Shown piece by piece: positions 1 through 7,641 of a stretch of 16,378 nt of DNA. Where the stretch lies: NCBI GenBank assembly GCA_030150085.1, contig JASLGJ010000396.1, positions 1-16,378 on the forward strand, read 5' to 3'. A program made the position numbers and the translations under genes. The notes under the pieces were generated by a model. It searched no databases and was not told the DNA's origin. It saw nothing but the letters and a program-made list of their open reading frames with translations. Source of the DNA: Candidatus Elarobacter sp. GTDB taxonomy: Bacteria > Vulcanimicrobiota > Vulcanimicrobiia > Vulcanimicrobiales > Vulcanimicrobiaceae. Within the stretch, counting starts at the first letter, position 1. Each line of letters begins with the position of its first letter.

Positions 1-23
1 CTGACCCGGCCGGTCGGCACGAA

Positions 24-59
24 GACGCGGCCCGCGCTCGTTCGAGCGCGGGCCGCGTC
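24..59. terminator. Strong GC hairpin, probable bidirectional terminator
   Basis: A perfect 17-bp inverted repeat (24-40 pairs with 43-59) with a 2-base centre lies just beyond the stop of the leftward cupin gene. There is no clear T-run on either strand, so the terminator role is inferred from stem strength and position. It may also serve a gene beyond the left edge. Confidence 0.6.
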
Positions 60-70
60 CGTTCCCGGCC

Positions 71-550
71 TCAGCGGCGGTGGATGTCGTCGATCCAGCG
101 CACCGTCTCGGGCGCCTCGGCGACCGGGATGTCGAGGTTGACCACCACCGGCTCCTGGCCGCTGCGGACCAGCACGCACTCCAGCGGCTCGCCGGCCGAG
201 GCGTTGAGCTCCTGGTGCGGCACGTAGGGCGGGACGAAGATGAAGTCGCCCGGACCGGCCTCGGCGGTGAACTCCAGCCGCTCCCCCCACTTCATGCGGG
301 CCCGCCCGCGCACCACGTAGATCACGCTCTCGAGGTCGCCGTGGTGGTGGGCGCCGGTCTTGGCGTCGGGGTCGATGGTGACCGTCCCGGCCCACAGCTT
401 CTGGGCCCCGGCGCGGGCCGCGGTGATCGCCGCGGCGCGGTTCATCCCGGGCGTCTGGGGGGTGTTGGAGTCCAGCTCGCAGCCGCTGACCACGCGGACC
501 CCGTCGAACTTCCAGCGCTCGCCGCCGCTCGCGGCACCTGTCTCGTGCAT
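71..550 (-). CDS. Single-domain cupin protein
   Basis: This encodes 159 residues forming one small cupin barrel. Cupin motif 1 is visible around residues 66-82 (GAHHHGDLE, giving H68, H70 and E74 as metal ligands). Motif 2 is around 101-116 (GDFIFVPPYVPHQELN, giving H112). The full 3-His-1-Glu metal site is therefore present. No signal peptide is seen, so the protein is probably cytoplasmic. Such stand-alone cupins include small dioxygenases, isomerases and ligand-binding proteins, and the sequence does not decide between them. The frame stays open upstream to 730, but those residues are low-complexity and Arg-rich, so the ATG at 548-550 is preferred; its ribosome-binding site is weak. The 230 bases up to the usher stop (551-780) hold no gene I can support and presumably carry this gene's promoter. 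Confidence 0.85.
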   Translation of the reverse strand: MHETGAASGGERWKFDGVRVVSGCELDSNTPQTPGMNRAAAITAARAGAQKLWAGTVTIDPDAKTGAHHHGDLESVIYVVRGRARMKWGERLEFTAEAGPGDFIFVPPYVPHQELNASAGEPLECVLVRSGQEPVVVNLDIPVAEAPETVRWIDDIHRR

Positions 551-780
551 CGTCGCGCTCGCTTGGACATCGGGCGCCGTTTCACCCGGCCCGCGCGGAG
601 CGGACCCCGGGACACGGCAACGCCGCCGGTCCCATCCCCGGGTGTAGGCGGCCTCGCGGCTCGCAAGGATGGTCGGCGGCGTGTCGTGCCGGTCGCGGAG
701 ACCGGACCGCTCTCCGTATGCCCACGGCACCGGCTCGAAAAACGTCTTTTTTCGGTTTCGGACCGCTCGCGGCGAACGGG

Positions 781-3141
781 CTACGGCGCGAGTGCCGCTT
801 CGGACGCCGCCGGCGGGGCGGGCATGCAGACCTGCGGGCCGAGGTCGGGAATGTCGGCCGCGTTGGCCGGGACTTGGACGGTGAAGCGGCAGGTCAGCGC
901 TCCCGCGGTCGCCGTGACCGGGAGCGGTCCGGGCCGCACCCCACGCAGGTAGGCCACCCCACCGCGCGCGACGGTCCAGGCGCCGTCCGCGCCGGGCGCG
1001 GCGAGCGCGGTCCCGACCGGGAGCGGCGCGCCGCCGGCGTCGACGGTCTCGATCAGCACCCCGCCCGCGGGCCGGCCGCGGAAGCGGATCACGGCGGCGT
1101 TGCGGGCGTAGGGCGTGACCCGGGCGGTGATCGAGTCGAAGTCGACCGTCAGCGGCAGGTCGCGCGCGTCGAGGGTGATCTCGTTGGGCTCGTAGGGCAC
1201 CAGGTCGGAGATGAAGACCCGGCCCCGGGCGTCGGTCCGCCCGACCAGGCGCGCGCCGTTGTAGACCCGCACGTTGGGAAAGCCGGGGACCTCGACCAGG
1301 CCGTAGCTGGAGCTGACCTGGTCGGTCGGGCTGAGGTGGCCGTCGACCAGGGCCAGGCCGCCCAGCAGGCGCAGGTCGTACGAGGTGCCCGCGCCGCCGG
1401 CGGAGTGGACCAAGGCCAGGTTCGCCGAGCCGGCCGGGGAGCGGCTGAAGACGTCGGCGTCGATCTCGGCGCTCGGGTTGCGCCCCAGGCCCAGGTCGTA
1501 GCCGGTGCCGAAGCCGTCCGGCGGGGCGCTCTGGTGGGCCGCGATCCGGGCCAGGCTGCCCGCGCTGCCGAAGTTCGCCTGGCCGTCCACGCTGCGGCGC
1601 AGCCCGGGGAAGAGCGAGAACTGGACCGAGCCGCCGGTCGCGCCCGACGCCAGCGCCTTGGTCAGCGCGAAGTGCCAGGTCCCGGCCCCGATCGGGGTGT
1701 CGAAGCCGGCCGAGACGGCGGTCGTGGCCGGGAGGCCGGCCTGGTTGCGGCTCACCGCGGCCAGGCTGAGCTGGCGCGAGCCGCGCAGGACCTTGTGCAG
1801 GCCGAGCGTGGCGGTGACCGACTCGCCCAGCGCGGGCCGCCCCAGCGAGGCGAAGCGCGCGCTCTGCGCGTCGACGTTGGCGAACGCCGCCGCGCCGCGC
1901 AGGCCCGAGGAGAACTCGTAGCCGAGCAGGCCGCGCAGCCCGCTCGCGCCGGGCGTCCAGCTCTGCGCCGCGGCGAAGTGGAACACGCCCAGCCGGGCCG
2001 CGACCGCGTCGCCGCCCAGCTCGACGAGCCGCACGTCGCCCGACCCCTCGGCGTGGACCTCGCCGGTGAAGCTGTTGCTCAGGCCGCGCCGCAGCGTGCC
2101 CGAGACCATGCCGCCGCCGTAGGAGCCCCAGCCGGTGCCGAAGTCGCGCCGCAGCACGCCGGCCTCGACGCTGCTCTGCGCCAAGCCCGCCCGCAGCAGC
2201 GCGCGGGTGAAGTAGAACGGGGTGACGATGGTCCGCTCGCGCCCGTAGATGTCGCGCACCACCAGCGTCACGTTGCCCTGCCCGTCGAGGGTCGGCAGGT
2301 TGGAGATCGTGAACGGCCCGGCCGGCACGCCGCGGCGCGCCTGCTGCACGTCGTTGACGTACACGTCGACGGTCGACTGGGTCTGCGACACGCCGCCCGC
2401 GCTCAGGGTCGGAAAGACCACCAGGCTGGGGTCGATGTCGAAGTCGGTCGCGCGCTGGATGCCCGCGAAGGCGGCGGGCGCGCCCAGCGTGCCGCCGCTG
2501 CTGACCGCGTCGCCGACCCGCAGCGTGCCCAGTCCCTGCAGGTTGTCGCGCTGGAAGGTCGTCGCGATGCGGCTCCAGGTCGGCCGGCCGCCGGCCTGGC
2601 CGAACTCGGCGAAGCGGTTGGTGACCACCGCGCCGCCCGGCAAGCCGGTGTAGCCCAGCGCGAAGAGGTTCGAGGTGCTGGTGCCGGGGCCGGCGCGCTG
2701 CGCGTCGAGGTCGTAGTTGAGGTACGCCCCGCGCGCGAACACGGGCTGCCCGCCGAGCTGCCCGGGAAGGCGGATCTTGGTCGGCACGAAGAGCGCGGGC
2801 GGGGCCTGCAGTTCGAGCGTCTGGGTGCTCGCGACGAGGTTGGTCTTGAGGTCGGTGAAGTCGCGCAGCGCGTAGTACGGCGTCTGCTGGTAGACCAGCG
2901 CCGGGACGTGGCCTTTGAGCTCGAAGCCCCAGGCGGCGAGGTCGTCCTCGGCCGCGAGCAGCGCGCCGTCGGGGCGCTCCAGGATCAGCGCGCCGGGGCT
3001 GACGCTCTGGCCGTTCACGAGCACGGCGTAGAAGTGCGGCGTCTCGCCCGCGGCAAGGACGGGCTGCGCGCCCAGCAGCACCTGCGCGCTCAGCACCAGC
3101 GCGGCGACCAGGGCCGGCAGGCGGCGCGCGAGCGCGCTCAC
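781..3141 (-). CDS. Fimbrial outer-membrane usher (FimD/PapC/CsuD type)
   Basis: This 786-residue usher would form the outer-membrane pore through which fimbrial subunits are assembled and secreted. A signal peptide (about residues 1-31, ending VLAAG) precedes an N-terminal chaperone-binding region. A long barrel follows, with typical usher signatures such as VDVYVND, GPFTISNLPT and VRDIYGRE. The C-terminal part has YEPNEITLD, a marker of ushers, and a final PapC_C-like domain. Length fits the roughly 800-residue archaic (sigma/Csu-like) ushers. The start is a GTG at 3139-3141 overlapping the chaperone stop as GTGA, which implies translational coupling. The frame is open further upstream, but that stretch is the chaperone gene read in another frame. 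It is the last gene of the operon; unlike Csu clusters, no tip-adhesin gene follows it. Confidence 0.95.
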   Translation of the reverse strand: MSALARRLPALVAALVLSAQVLLGAQPVLAAGETPHFYAVLVNGQSVSPGALILERPDGALLAAEDDLAAWGFELKGHVPALVYQQTPYYALRDFTDLKTNLVASTQTLELQAPPALFVPTKIRLPGQLGGQPVFARGAYLNYDLDAQRAGPGTSTSNLFALGYTGLPGGAVVTNRFAEFGQAGGRPTWSRIATTFQRDNLQGLGTLRVGDAVSSGGTLGAPAAFAGIQRATDFDIDPSLVVFPTLSAGGVSQTQSTVDVYVNDVQQARRGVPAGPFTISNLPTLDGQGNVTLVVRDIYGRERTIVTPFYFTRALLRAGLAQSSVEAGVLRRDFGTGWGSYGGGMVSGTLRRGLSNSFTGEVHAEGSGDVRLVELGGDAVAARLGVFHFAAAQSWTPGASGLRGLLGYEFSSGLRGAAAFANVDAQSARFASLGRPALGESVTATLGLHKVLRGSRQLSLAAVSRNQAGLPATTAVSAGFDTPIGAGTWHFALTKALASGATGGSVQFSLFPGLRRSVDGQANFGSAGSLARIAAHQSAPPDGFGTGYDLGLGRNPSAEIDADVFSRSPAGSANLALVHSAGGAGTSYDLRLLGGLALVDGHLSPTDQVSSSYGLVEVPGFPNVRVYNGARLVGRTDARGRVFISDLVPYEPNEITLDARDLPLTVDFDSITARVTPYARNAAVIRFRGRPAGGVLIETVDAGGAPLPVGTALAAPGADGAWTVARGGVAYLRGVRPGPLPVTATAGALTCRFTVQVPANAADIPDLGPQVCMPAPPAASEAALAP

Positions 3142-3872
3142 TGCGGCCCCGCCGTGGTGGCGAACTTGGCCACCCCGTAGTCGCTGGTGACGTTGACGGC
3201 GAGCGGGCCCGCCGCGAGCGGGCGGGTCAGCGCGACGGTGAACTCGCGCCGCTCGCCGGGCAGCACGTACGCCCCGTCGCGCAGCCCGCCCAGCACCGTG
3301 CGGCCCTGCTGCAGCTCGAGCCGGACGACGTGCAGGTGGGTCGGGCTGGCGTTGTCGAGCTCGACCGCGACGTGGGTCGGGTCGATGCGCCGCACGCGCC
3401 AGTCGGGCTTGGCGCCGTTCTCGGCCGTCGCGGCGACGAACACCGGCACGTTGATGCGCATCGCGACGGCCATCCCGACCCGGGCCTGGTTGAGCACCGG
3501 GGCCTCGCTGACCAGGATGCGGTAGGCCCGCTCGGGGCGCGGCGCGCCGCCGGCGAGGCGGGCTCGGGTGCCGATGCGGATCACCTGGCGGTCGTTGGCG
3601 CCGATCGTGAAGACCGGCGGCGAGACGATCAGGTCGTCCGATTTGGTCAGCGTGTCCTTGCCGTCTTTCTGTTCCCAGCGGTCGAGCTCGATCTGGATCA
3701 CCTTCTGCACCGACTCGTTGTTGGTCAGGGTGAAGGTGCCGATCGGCGAGCGCGGGTCGAGGGTGAGCGTGATCGGGTTGAAGCCGAACGACGCGAGCGC
3801 GGACGCCGGCGCGCCGGCGAGGAGCAGCGCGCACGCGGCCGCGCGCAAGGAATTCGCCCGCACGCTCGTCAC
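3138..3872 (-). CDS. Periplasmic PapD-like fimbrial chaperone
   Basis: This 244-residue protein has a signal peptide (about residues 1-28, ending SALAS) and two Ig-like domains. The N-terminal domain carries the family pattern of strands ending in IVSPPVFTIGANDRQVIRIG and the conserved ERAYRILVSEAP stretch near residues 114-125. The second domain ends with strands suited to holding subunits. The family chaperones pilin subunits in the periplasm by donor-strand complementation and delivers them to the usher. The start is GTG at 3870-3872, overlapping the previous stop as GTGA, and the stop overlaps the usher start the same way, so three genes are coupled. It probably serves the two SCPU-type subunits encoded immediately upstream. 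Confidence 0.93.
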   Translation of the reverse strand: MTSVRANSLRAAACALLLAGAPASALASFGFNPITLTLDPRSPIGTFTLTNNESVQKVIQIELDRWEQKDGKDTLTKSDDLIVSPPVFTIGANDRQVIRIGTRARLAGGAPRPERAYRILVSEAPVLNQARVGMAVAMRINVPVFVAATAENGAKPDWRVRRIDPTHVAVELDNASPTHLHVVRLELQQGRTVLGGLRDGAYVLPGERREFTVALTRPLAAGPLAVNVTSDYGVAKFATTAGPQ

Positions 3873-4351
3873 CGTGCGCCGCCCGGCGCGTCGAGGATCA
3901 CTTGCACGCTCACGCTGTCGGCGTACGCGCCGGCGGCGGCGTCGAGCAGCGGCGCGGTCTCGCCGTAGAGGTGGAACGTCATCGTGCCGCGGCCGGGGAT
4001 GTCGAGCGGACCCGCGGCGCAGTCGAGCGCGCCCTGGCGGTGGCCGGCGTCGGTGTAGATCGCGTAGCGGATGCCGTCCGCGCGCGGGCCGCGCAGGCGG
4101 CAGTCGTTGGCCGAGACCAGCCGCACGCGGTAGGTCGCGTTCTCGTCGCAGCGCACGGTCAGCGGGGCGCTGAAGGTCGCGCGGTCGCCGCTGAGCGTCA
4201 TGCTGCCGAAGCGCAGCGTGCCGGCGTTGGCCGCGGCGCAGCTCAGCAGCGTGCGGGCGGGGCCGTCCGGGACGGGACGGGGCGCGCCGGCGAGCGCGGC
4301 GGACGCCGTGGCGAGCGTGCAGGCGGCCACGCCTGCGAGCACCTTGATCAT
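3869..4351 (-). CDS. Spore coat U (SCPU)-type fimbrial subunit, second subunit
   Basis: This 160-residue secreted protein has a signal peptide (MIKVLAGVAACTLATASAAL, cut near ALAG). Its four cysteines (C38, C68, C84, C111) fit two disulfides. Features of the SCPU/Csu pilin fold include TYRVRLVSAND, IRYAIYTD and the C-terminal strand pattern GAYADSVSVQV. The ATG at 4349-4351 is chosen over one 8 codons upstream because a perfect AAGGAGG (4360-4366) lies 8 bases before it and the signal peptide begins there. The gene lies after an intergenic hairpin and overlaps the chaperone gene by 4 bases, suggesting a minor or adaptor subunit made in stoichiometry with the assembly machinery. Whether it sits at the tip cannot be told. 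Confidence 0.85.
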   Translation of the reverse strand: MIKVLAGVAACTLATASAALAGAPRPVPDGPARTLLSCAAANAGTLRFGSMTLSGDRATFSAPLTVRCDENATYRVRLVSANDCRLRGPRADGIRYAIYTDAGHRQGALDCAAGPLDIPGRGTMTFHLYGETAPLLDAAAGAYADSVSVQVILDAPGGAR

Positions 4352-4359
4352 GGGACCGG

Positions 4360-4366
4360 CCTCCTT
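4360..4366 (-). promoter_or_regulatory. Shine-Dalgarno of the second fimbrial subunit gene
   Basis: AAGGAGG lies 8 bases upstream of the ATG at 4351. It is the best ribosome-binding site in the operon and fixes that start. It lies just beyond the intergenic hairpin. Confidence 0.85.
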
Positions 4367-4376
4367 GCGAAACACG

Positions 4377-4415
4377 CGCGAGACGCGCGTGCCCCGCGGG
4401 CGCGCGCGTCTCGCG
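4377..4415 (-). terminator. Intergenic stem-loop after the first pilin gene
   Basis: A perfect 13-bp stem (4377-4389 with 4403-4415) and 13-base loop lie in the 75-base gap between the two subunit genes. There is no T-run, so it is better read as a partial terminator or mRNA 3'-end stabiliser than as a full stop. In known fimbrial operons such structures allow the major subunit to be made in excess over chaperone and usher; that role here is inference. Confidence 0.6.
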
Positions 4416-4426
4416 AACGGTGGGCT

Positions 4427-5005
4427 CTAGAACTCCAGGTAGACGTTCAGGTTGTCGCTGTAGTTACCGGTCGCGGGATAGGTGAAGCCGCTGTTCGAGA
4501 TCAGCTGCGGAATCTGGGCGTTGAAGAACTCCGCGCCGGGACCCGCGCCGATGTGGGGGTCGATCAGGTTGGGGTTGAAGCCGGCGGCCTGGCAGTAGTT
4601 CGGACCGCTGGCGCCGTCGGCCTGATCGACGATCGTGTAGGCGACCTGGTTCGAGCCGTTGGTCATCAGGCAGCTCGAGCTGCCCGCGGCCAGACCGTTG
4701 GACGACTGGAAGTACAGGCGCGGGTTGACGCCCTGCGAGCAGTTCCAGGTCACGCCGAACGGCGCTTGGAGCGGCGTCGCGGTGGTCGGCTGCGTGCTGC
4801 CGAACGCGATCGCGTTGGTGGTGTCCAGCTCCGTGCAGGCGGGGTTGATCGTCAGCGTGACCGGAACGACGTTCTGCAGGTAGAGGCTCTGCGCGCCGTA
4901 CCCGCCCGTCTTGGGATTGCTGTCGGAGAGCGATTGGGCCATCGCGGTGGTCGTCGTGGCCGCGACCAAAGCGAGCGCCATGGCATATCGCGCGAGGCGT
5001 TTCAA
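4427..5005 (-). CDS. SCPU-type fimbrial major subunit (pilin-like)
   Basis: This 192-residue secreted protein is the first gene of the fimbrial operon. The signal peptide (MKRLARYAMALALVAATTTT, cut near AMA-Q) is followed by a Gly/Tyr/Gln-rich N-terminus suited to donor-strand exchange, a strand PVTLTINPAC, four cysteines (C57, C89, C112, C138) and a C-terminal strand GNYSDNLNVYLEF. That last pattern (GxYSDxLxV) is typical of the SCPU/Csu-pilin fold. The start is called as TTG at 5003-5005. An in-frame GTG three codons upstream directly abuts the AAAGGAG ribosome-binding site, with no usable spacing, whereas the TTG lies 8 bases after it. First position and the hairpin that follows suggest it is the major shaft subunit. 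Confidence 0.85.
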   Translation of the reverse strand: MKRLARYAMALALVAATTTTAMAQSLSDSNPKTGGYGAQSLYLQNVVPVTLTINPACTELDTTNAIAFGSTQPTTATPLQAPFGVTWNCSQGVNPRLYFQSSNGLAAGSSSCLMTNGSNQVAYTIVDQADGASGPNYCQAAGFNPNLIDPHIGAGPGAEFFNAQIPQLISNSGFTYPATGNYSDNLNVYLEF

Positions 5006-5013
5006 AAGGTTCA

Positions 5014-5020
5014 CTCCTTT
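5014..5020 (-). promoter_or_regulatory. Shine-Dalgarno that decides a TTG start
   Basis: AAAGGAG on the minus strand is 8 bases before the TTG at 5005 but touches the GTG at 5014, so the TTG is the probable initiator of the pilin gene. Confidence 0.7.
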
Positions 5021-5223
5021 GACCCGGGTGTCGAGTCAATGCAAAGGCGGCCCGGACTCGAACACCAGGTTGACCGGTGTGACTGCGAGCACAGGGTCCT
5101 GTGGTTGTACACCGAGAGCGCGAGGGGCCGGTATCCTCACTTTCTAGGATTGCGGGCGCTCCGGCACGGCCCGGCGTTTCGTTCGTGTAAATGTCCTGTC
5201 CGGTTCTGCCGATGCCGGTTGGT
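5021..5223. promoter_or_regulatory. Divergent intergenic region of the fimbrial locus
   Basis: About 200 bases separate the leftward fimbrial operon from the rightward small pilin-like gene, so promoters for both should lie here. I see no convincing -35/-10 pair. Short inverted repeats are present: CACAGG-GT-CCTGTG (5090-5103), ACACC-N9-GGTGT (5062-5080) and ATCCT-N8-AGGAT (5133-5150). Any could be an operator, but none matches a site I can name. Confidence 0.35.
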
Positions 5224-5565
5224 ATGAACGGATTCACCAAGCGGCCGCAGGCGGCGGCCGGCGCGGCCTTGGCCGCGCTCGCCCTGGCGGGGCCCGTCTC
5301 CGCGGCCGAGATCGCCAAGACGGTGCCGGTGACGTTGACCGTCCTGCCCGGGGCGCAGACCCGCTTCGAGCCGCGCAACCCGGCCGGCGCGCGCTTCGCC
5401 GTCACCGACGACGCGGGGCTGCCGCTCGACTTGAGCGACGTGCGGGTCTACGTGCGCGCGAGCGGCGGCGAGCGCCGCTGCGCTGACGTGCGCGCGGCGG
5501 AAGCGGCGATCGCCGCCGCGAGTAAAACGAGCGACGGGCCGGTCGTCGTCACGCTCGTGTTCTGA
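5224..5565 (+). CDS. Small secreted pilin-like protein, divergent from the fimbrial operon
   Basis: This 113-residue protein has a clear signal peptide (residues 1-28, ending PVSAA) and an all-beta-looking remainder of about 85 residues. The strand KTVPVTLTV just after the signal resembles VVPVTLTI in the neighbouring pilin, and the C-terminus ends in a hydrophobic strand with a final Phe (VVVTLVF), as the pilin does (VYLEF). The mature part has one cysteine. It is too short for a full SCPU domain. I infer an accessory fimbrial component or degenerate subunit, not a recognised family. The ATG at 5224 is preferred over one at 5191 because the signal peptide begins there, although neither has a good ribosome-binding site. 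A 6-bp hairpin at 5572-5587 follows the stop. Confidence 0.65.
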   Translation: MNGFTKRPQAAAGAALAALALAGPVSAAEIAKTVPVTLTVLPGAQTRFEPRNPAGARFAVTDDAGLPLDLSDVRVYVRASGGERRCADVRAAEAAIAAASKTSDGPVVVTLVF

Positions 5566-5746
5566 GCGCTCTCGGACGTTCGTCCGAACGCAAGGTTTAC
5601 GTCCGCCCGAAAGGGTCCTCGGATTAGGGGAGTCCGCGAGTCCCAGGTCCCGGAGACTTGTTTCCCCTTATTAGAATTTGCGTAGGAGTCGCACCGACGG
5701 CCGCCAACCCGAGCGAACCTAAAACTCAGTTCGTTGGAGGCCGTCG

Positions 5747-7564
5747 ATGACTCGACATATTCTCCGGCTGGCCGCGGTCGCGTTTGTCGCACCGCTGGTC
5801 GCCGCTTGTGGCGGCGGTTCGCACGCCGTCCCGGGCGTGCCGTCGAACGCGGCGCCGGGTATCCCGTCCACGACCAGCCAGAGTGCGCTGCGCGGCACCA
5901 TGGTCGTGGTTCACCTGCCGCTGCGCAACGTCAAGGAGCTCGACGCGTTCATCGCCGCCTCGAGCGACCAGAAGTCGCCGCAGTTCGGGCACTTCCTCAC
6001 CCCGCAGCAGTTCAGCGAGCGCTACGCGCCCGCCGCGGCCGACGTCGCGGCCGCCCAAGCCTCGCTCAAGAGCATGGGCTTCGACACCCAGGCGACGCAG
6101 CAGAACGTCTTCGCCGCGGCCCCGCAGGCGACGGTGGAGCGCGCCTTCGGCGTGAAGATCGCGCCGGCCACCGGCAAGCGCTCGACCATGTCCGTCGACC
6201 GCGCGCCGCGCGTTCCCGACGCGCTGGCCAAGCTCGGCGCGACCGTCACCGTCAAGAACTTCACCTACCAGACCCACTCGCAGCTGGTCGCGGGCGGCAG
6301 CGCCACCCAGTTCCCCAACAACCGCTACGGCCCCGACGGCCCGTACTGGTTCACCGACCTCAAGCAGGCCTACGGCTACCCGACGTGGGCCGCGTACAAG
6401 GGCACGGGCCGCACGATCGGCATCGTGATGGCGACCGACGTCCAGGACTCGGACATCACTTCGTACTTCCACCACGAGCTGTACGACAACTTCGCCCCGA
6501 TCCCGACCATCGAGCACGTCAAGGTCAACGGCGGCGCGCCGTTCGGCGGCATCGGCAACGGCGACTCGGTCGAGGCCACGCTCGACGCGCAGCAATCGCT
6601 GGGCAGCGCTCCCGGCGCGCACGTCATCATGTACAGCCTGCCCGACCTCAGCCAAGACAACATCCTGGCGGCCTACAACAAGATCGTGACCGACAACCGG
6701 GCCGACATCGTGACCTCGTCGTTCGGCCTGTGCGAGCTGTACTACACCGCGGCCTACAACGGCGGCACGGACTACACGTTCTACATGGACGCGTTCCACG
6801 ACGCGTTCCGGCAGGGCAACGCGCAGGGCATCACCTTCGTGGCCTCCTCGGGCGACCACGGCTCCTACGAGTGCGCCAACGTCGCCGACACGATGAAGAT
6901 CCAGCAGGGCGTGTCCAACCCGGCCAACGATCCCAACGTGACCGCCGTCGGCGGCACGAACCTGGTCACCACCACGGTTCCGCCGGCCACGGCGACCACG
7001 GCCTACCAGTGGACCTCGCAGTACGTCAGCGAGAACGCCTACGACGACCAGTTCCAGCCCGCGGCGAGCGGCTACCCCAACGACATCTGGGGCTCGGGCG
7101 GCGGCATCAGCACGTACTACAAGAAGCCGGCCTACCAGTTCCTGGTCAACACGCGCAACAACACGCAGCGCACCATTCCCGACATCTCGATGCACATGGG
7201 CGGCTGCCCCAACGGCGCGGTCACGCCCTGCGGTCCCGACCGCAGCGCCGACATCGTGCGCATCAACAACGCCAACTACGGCGTGATCGGCACCAGTGCG
7301 TCGGCGCCGGAGTTCGCCGGCCTGCTCGCGGTGACCGAGCAGGGTCTGGGCGGCGTGCGCCTGGGCAACGCCAACACCCTGATCTACGCCGAGGCGTTCG
7401 CGTTCGGCACCAGCGTGTACCGCCACCCGCCGGGCAACAACGGCTACCCGACCCATCCCGACTACGACTACGTGGTCGGCAACGGCACCCCGAAGGCGAC
7501 CGCCTTCATGCTCCACCCGGGCATCCCGCAGGCCGGCGACCCGGCCACCGCGACCAACCCGTAA
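5747..7564 (+). CDS. Sedolisin (S53) serine-carboxyl peptidase, lipoprotein
   Basis: This 605-residue enzyme has a lipoprotein signal with lipobox LVAAC (C21) and a Gly/Ser/Pro-rich tether. The inhibitory pro-domain of the kumamolisin type spans about residues 45-185 (for example SPQFGHFLTPQQFSERYAP). The catalytic domain follows. The sedolisin residues are all visible: E276 and D280 (EATLD), oxyanion Asp D370 (SSGD) and nucleophile S517 (GTSASAP). A calcium-site-like segment DYVVGNGTP lies near the C-terminus. Family members are endopeptidases, mostly most active at acidic pH, made as zymogens that cleave themselves. Lipid anchoring would keep this one at the cell envelope. The ATG at 5747 has GGAGG 6 bases before it. 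The gene is monocistronic, with a terminator 20 bases downstream. Confidence 0.95.
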   Translation: MTRHILRLAAVAFVAPLVAACGGGSHAVPGVPSNAAPGIPSTTSQSALRGTMVVVHLPLRNVKELDAFIAASSDQKSPQFGHFLTPQQFSERYAPAAADVAAAQASLKSMGFDTQATQQNVFAAAPQATVERAFGVKIAPATGKRSTMSVDRAPRVPDALAKLGATVTVKNFTYQTHSQLVAGGSATQFPNNRYGPDGPYWFTDLKQAYGYPTWAAYKGTGRTIGIVMATDVQDSDITSYFHHELYDNFAPIPTIEHVKVNGGAPFGGIGNGDSVEATLDAQQSLGSAPGAHVIMYSLPDLSQDNILAAYNKIVTDNRADIVTSSFGLCELYYTAAYNGGTDYTFYMDAFHDAFRQGNAQGITFVASSGDHGSYECANVADTMKIQQGVSNPANDPNVTAVGGTNLVTTTVPPATATTAYQWTSQYVSENAYDDQFQPAASGYPNDIWGSGGGISTYYKKPAYQFLVNTRNNTQRTIPDISMHMGGCPNGAVTPCGPDRSADIVRINNANYGVIGTSASAPEFAGLLAVTEQGLGGVRLGNANTLIYAEAFAFGTSVYRHPPGNNGYPTHPDYDYVVGNGTPKATAFMLHPGIPQAGDPATATNP

Positions 7565-7583
7565 GGGCCGGCGCACCAAACGC

Positions 7584-7611
7584 AAGAGCCGCGGAGCGAT
7601 CCGCGGCTCTT
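7584..7611. terminator. Intrinsic terminator between sedolisin and LuxR genes
   Basis: A perfect 12-bp stem (7584-7595 with 7600-7611) with a GCGA tetraloop is followed on the plus strand by CTCGTTTCCC. It lies between convergent stops at 7564 and 7642, so it can serve both genes. Confidence 0.85.
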
Positions 7612-7641
7612 CTCGTTTCCCGCGCGTCTGGGCGCGTGGGG

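Noticed and set aside
736..754. AT-rich inverted repeat CGAAAAA / TTTTTCG near the usher end
   Set aside because: The stem is mostly A-T pairs with a 5-base loop and would be weak; it lacks the GC stem of an intrinsic terminator.
718..3180. Very long rightward open frame opposite the usher
   Set aside because: Extreme Arg/Ala/Gly/Asp composition with no domain; it is the antisense of the usher gene, as expected in GC-rich DNA. The same holds for long frames at 5734-8361 (+), 5726-7891 (-), 10926-12272 (-) and 13195-14937 (+).
5672..5677. TAGAAT as a -10 box for the sedolisin gene
   Set aside because: No -35-like hexamer lies 16-18 bases upstream, so it is not listed as a promoter.
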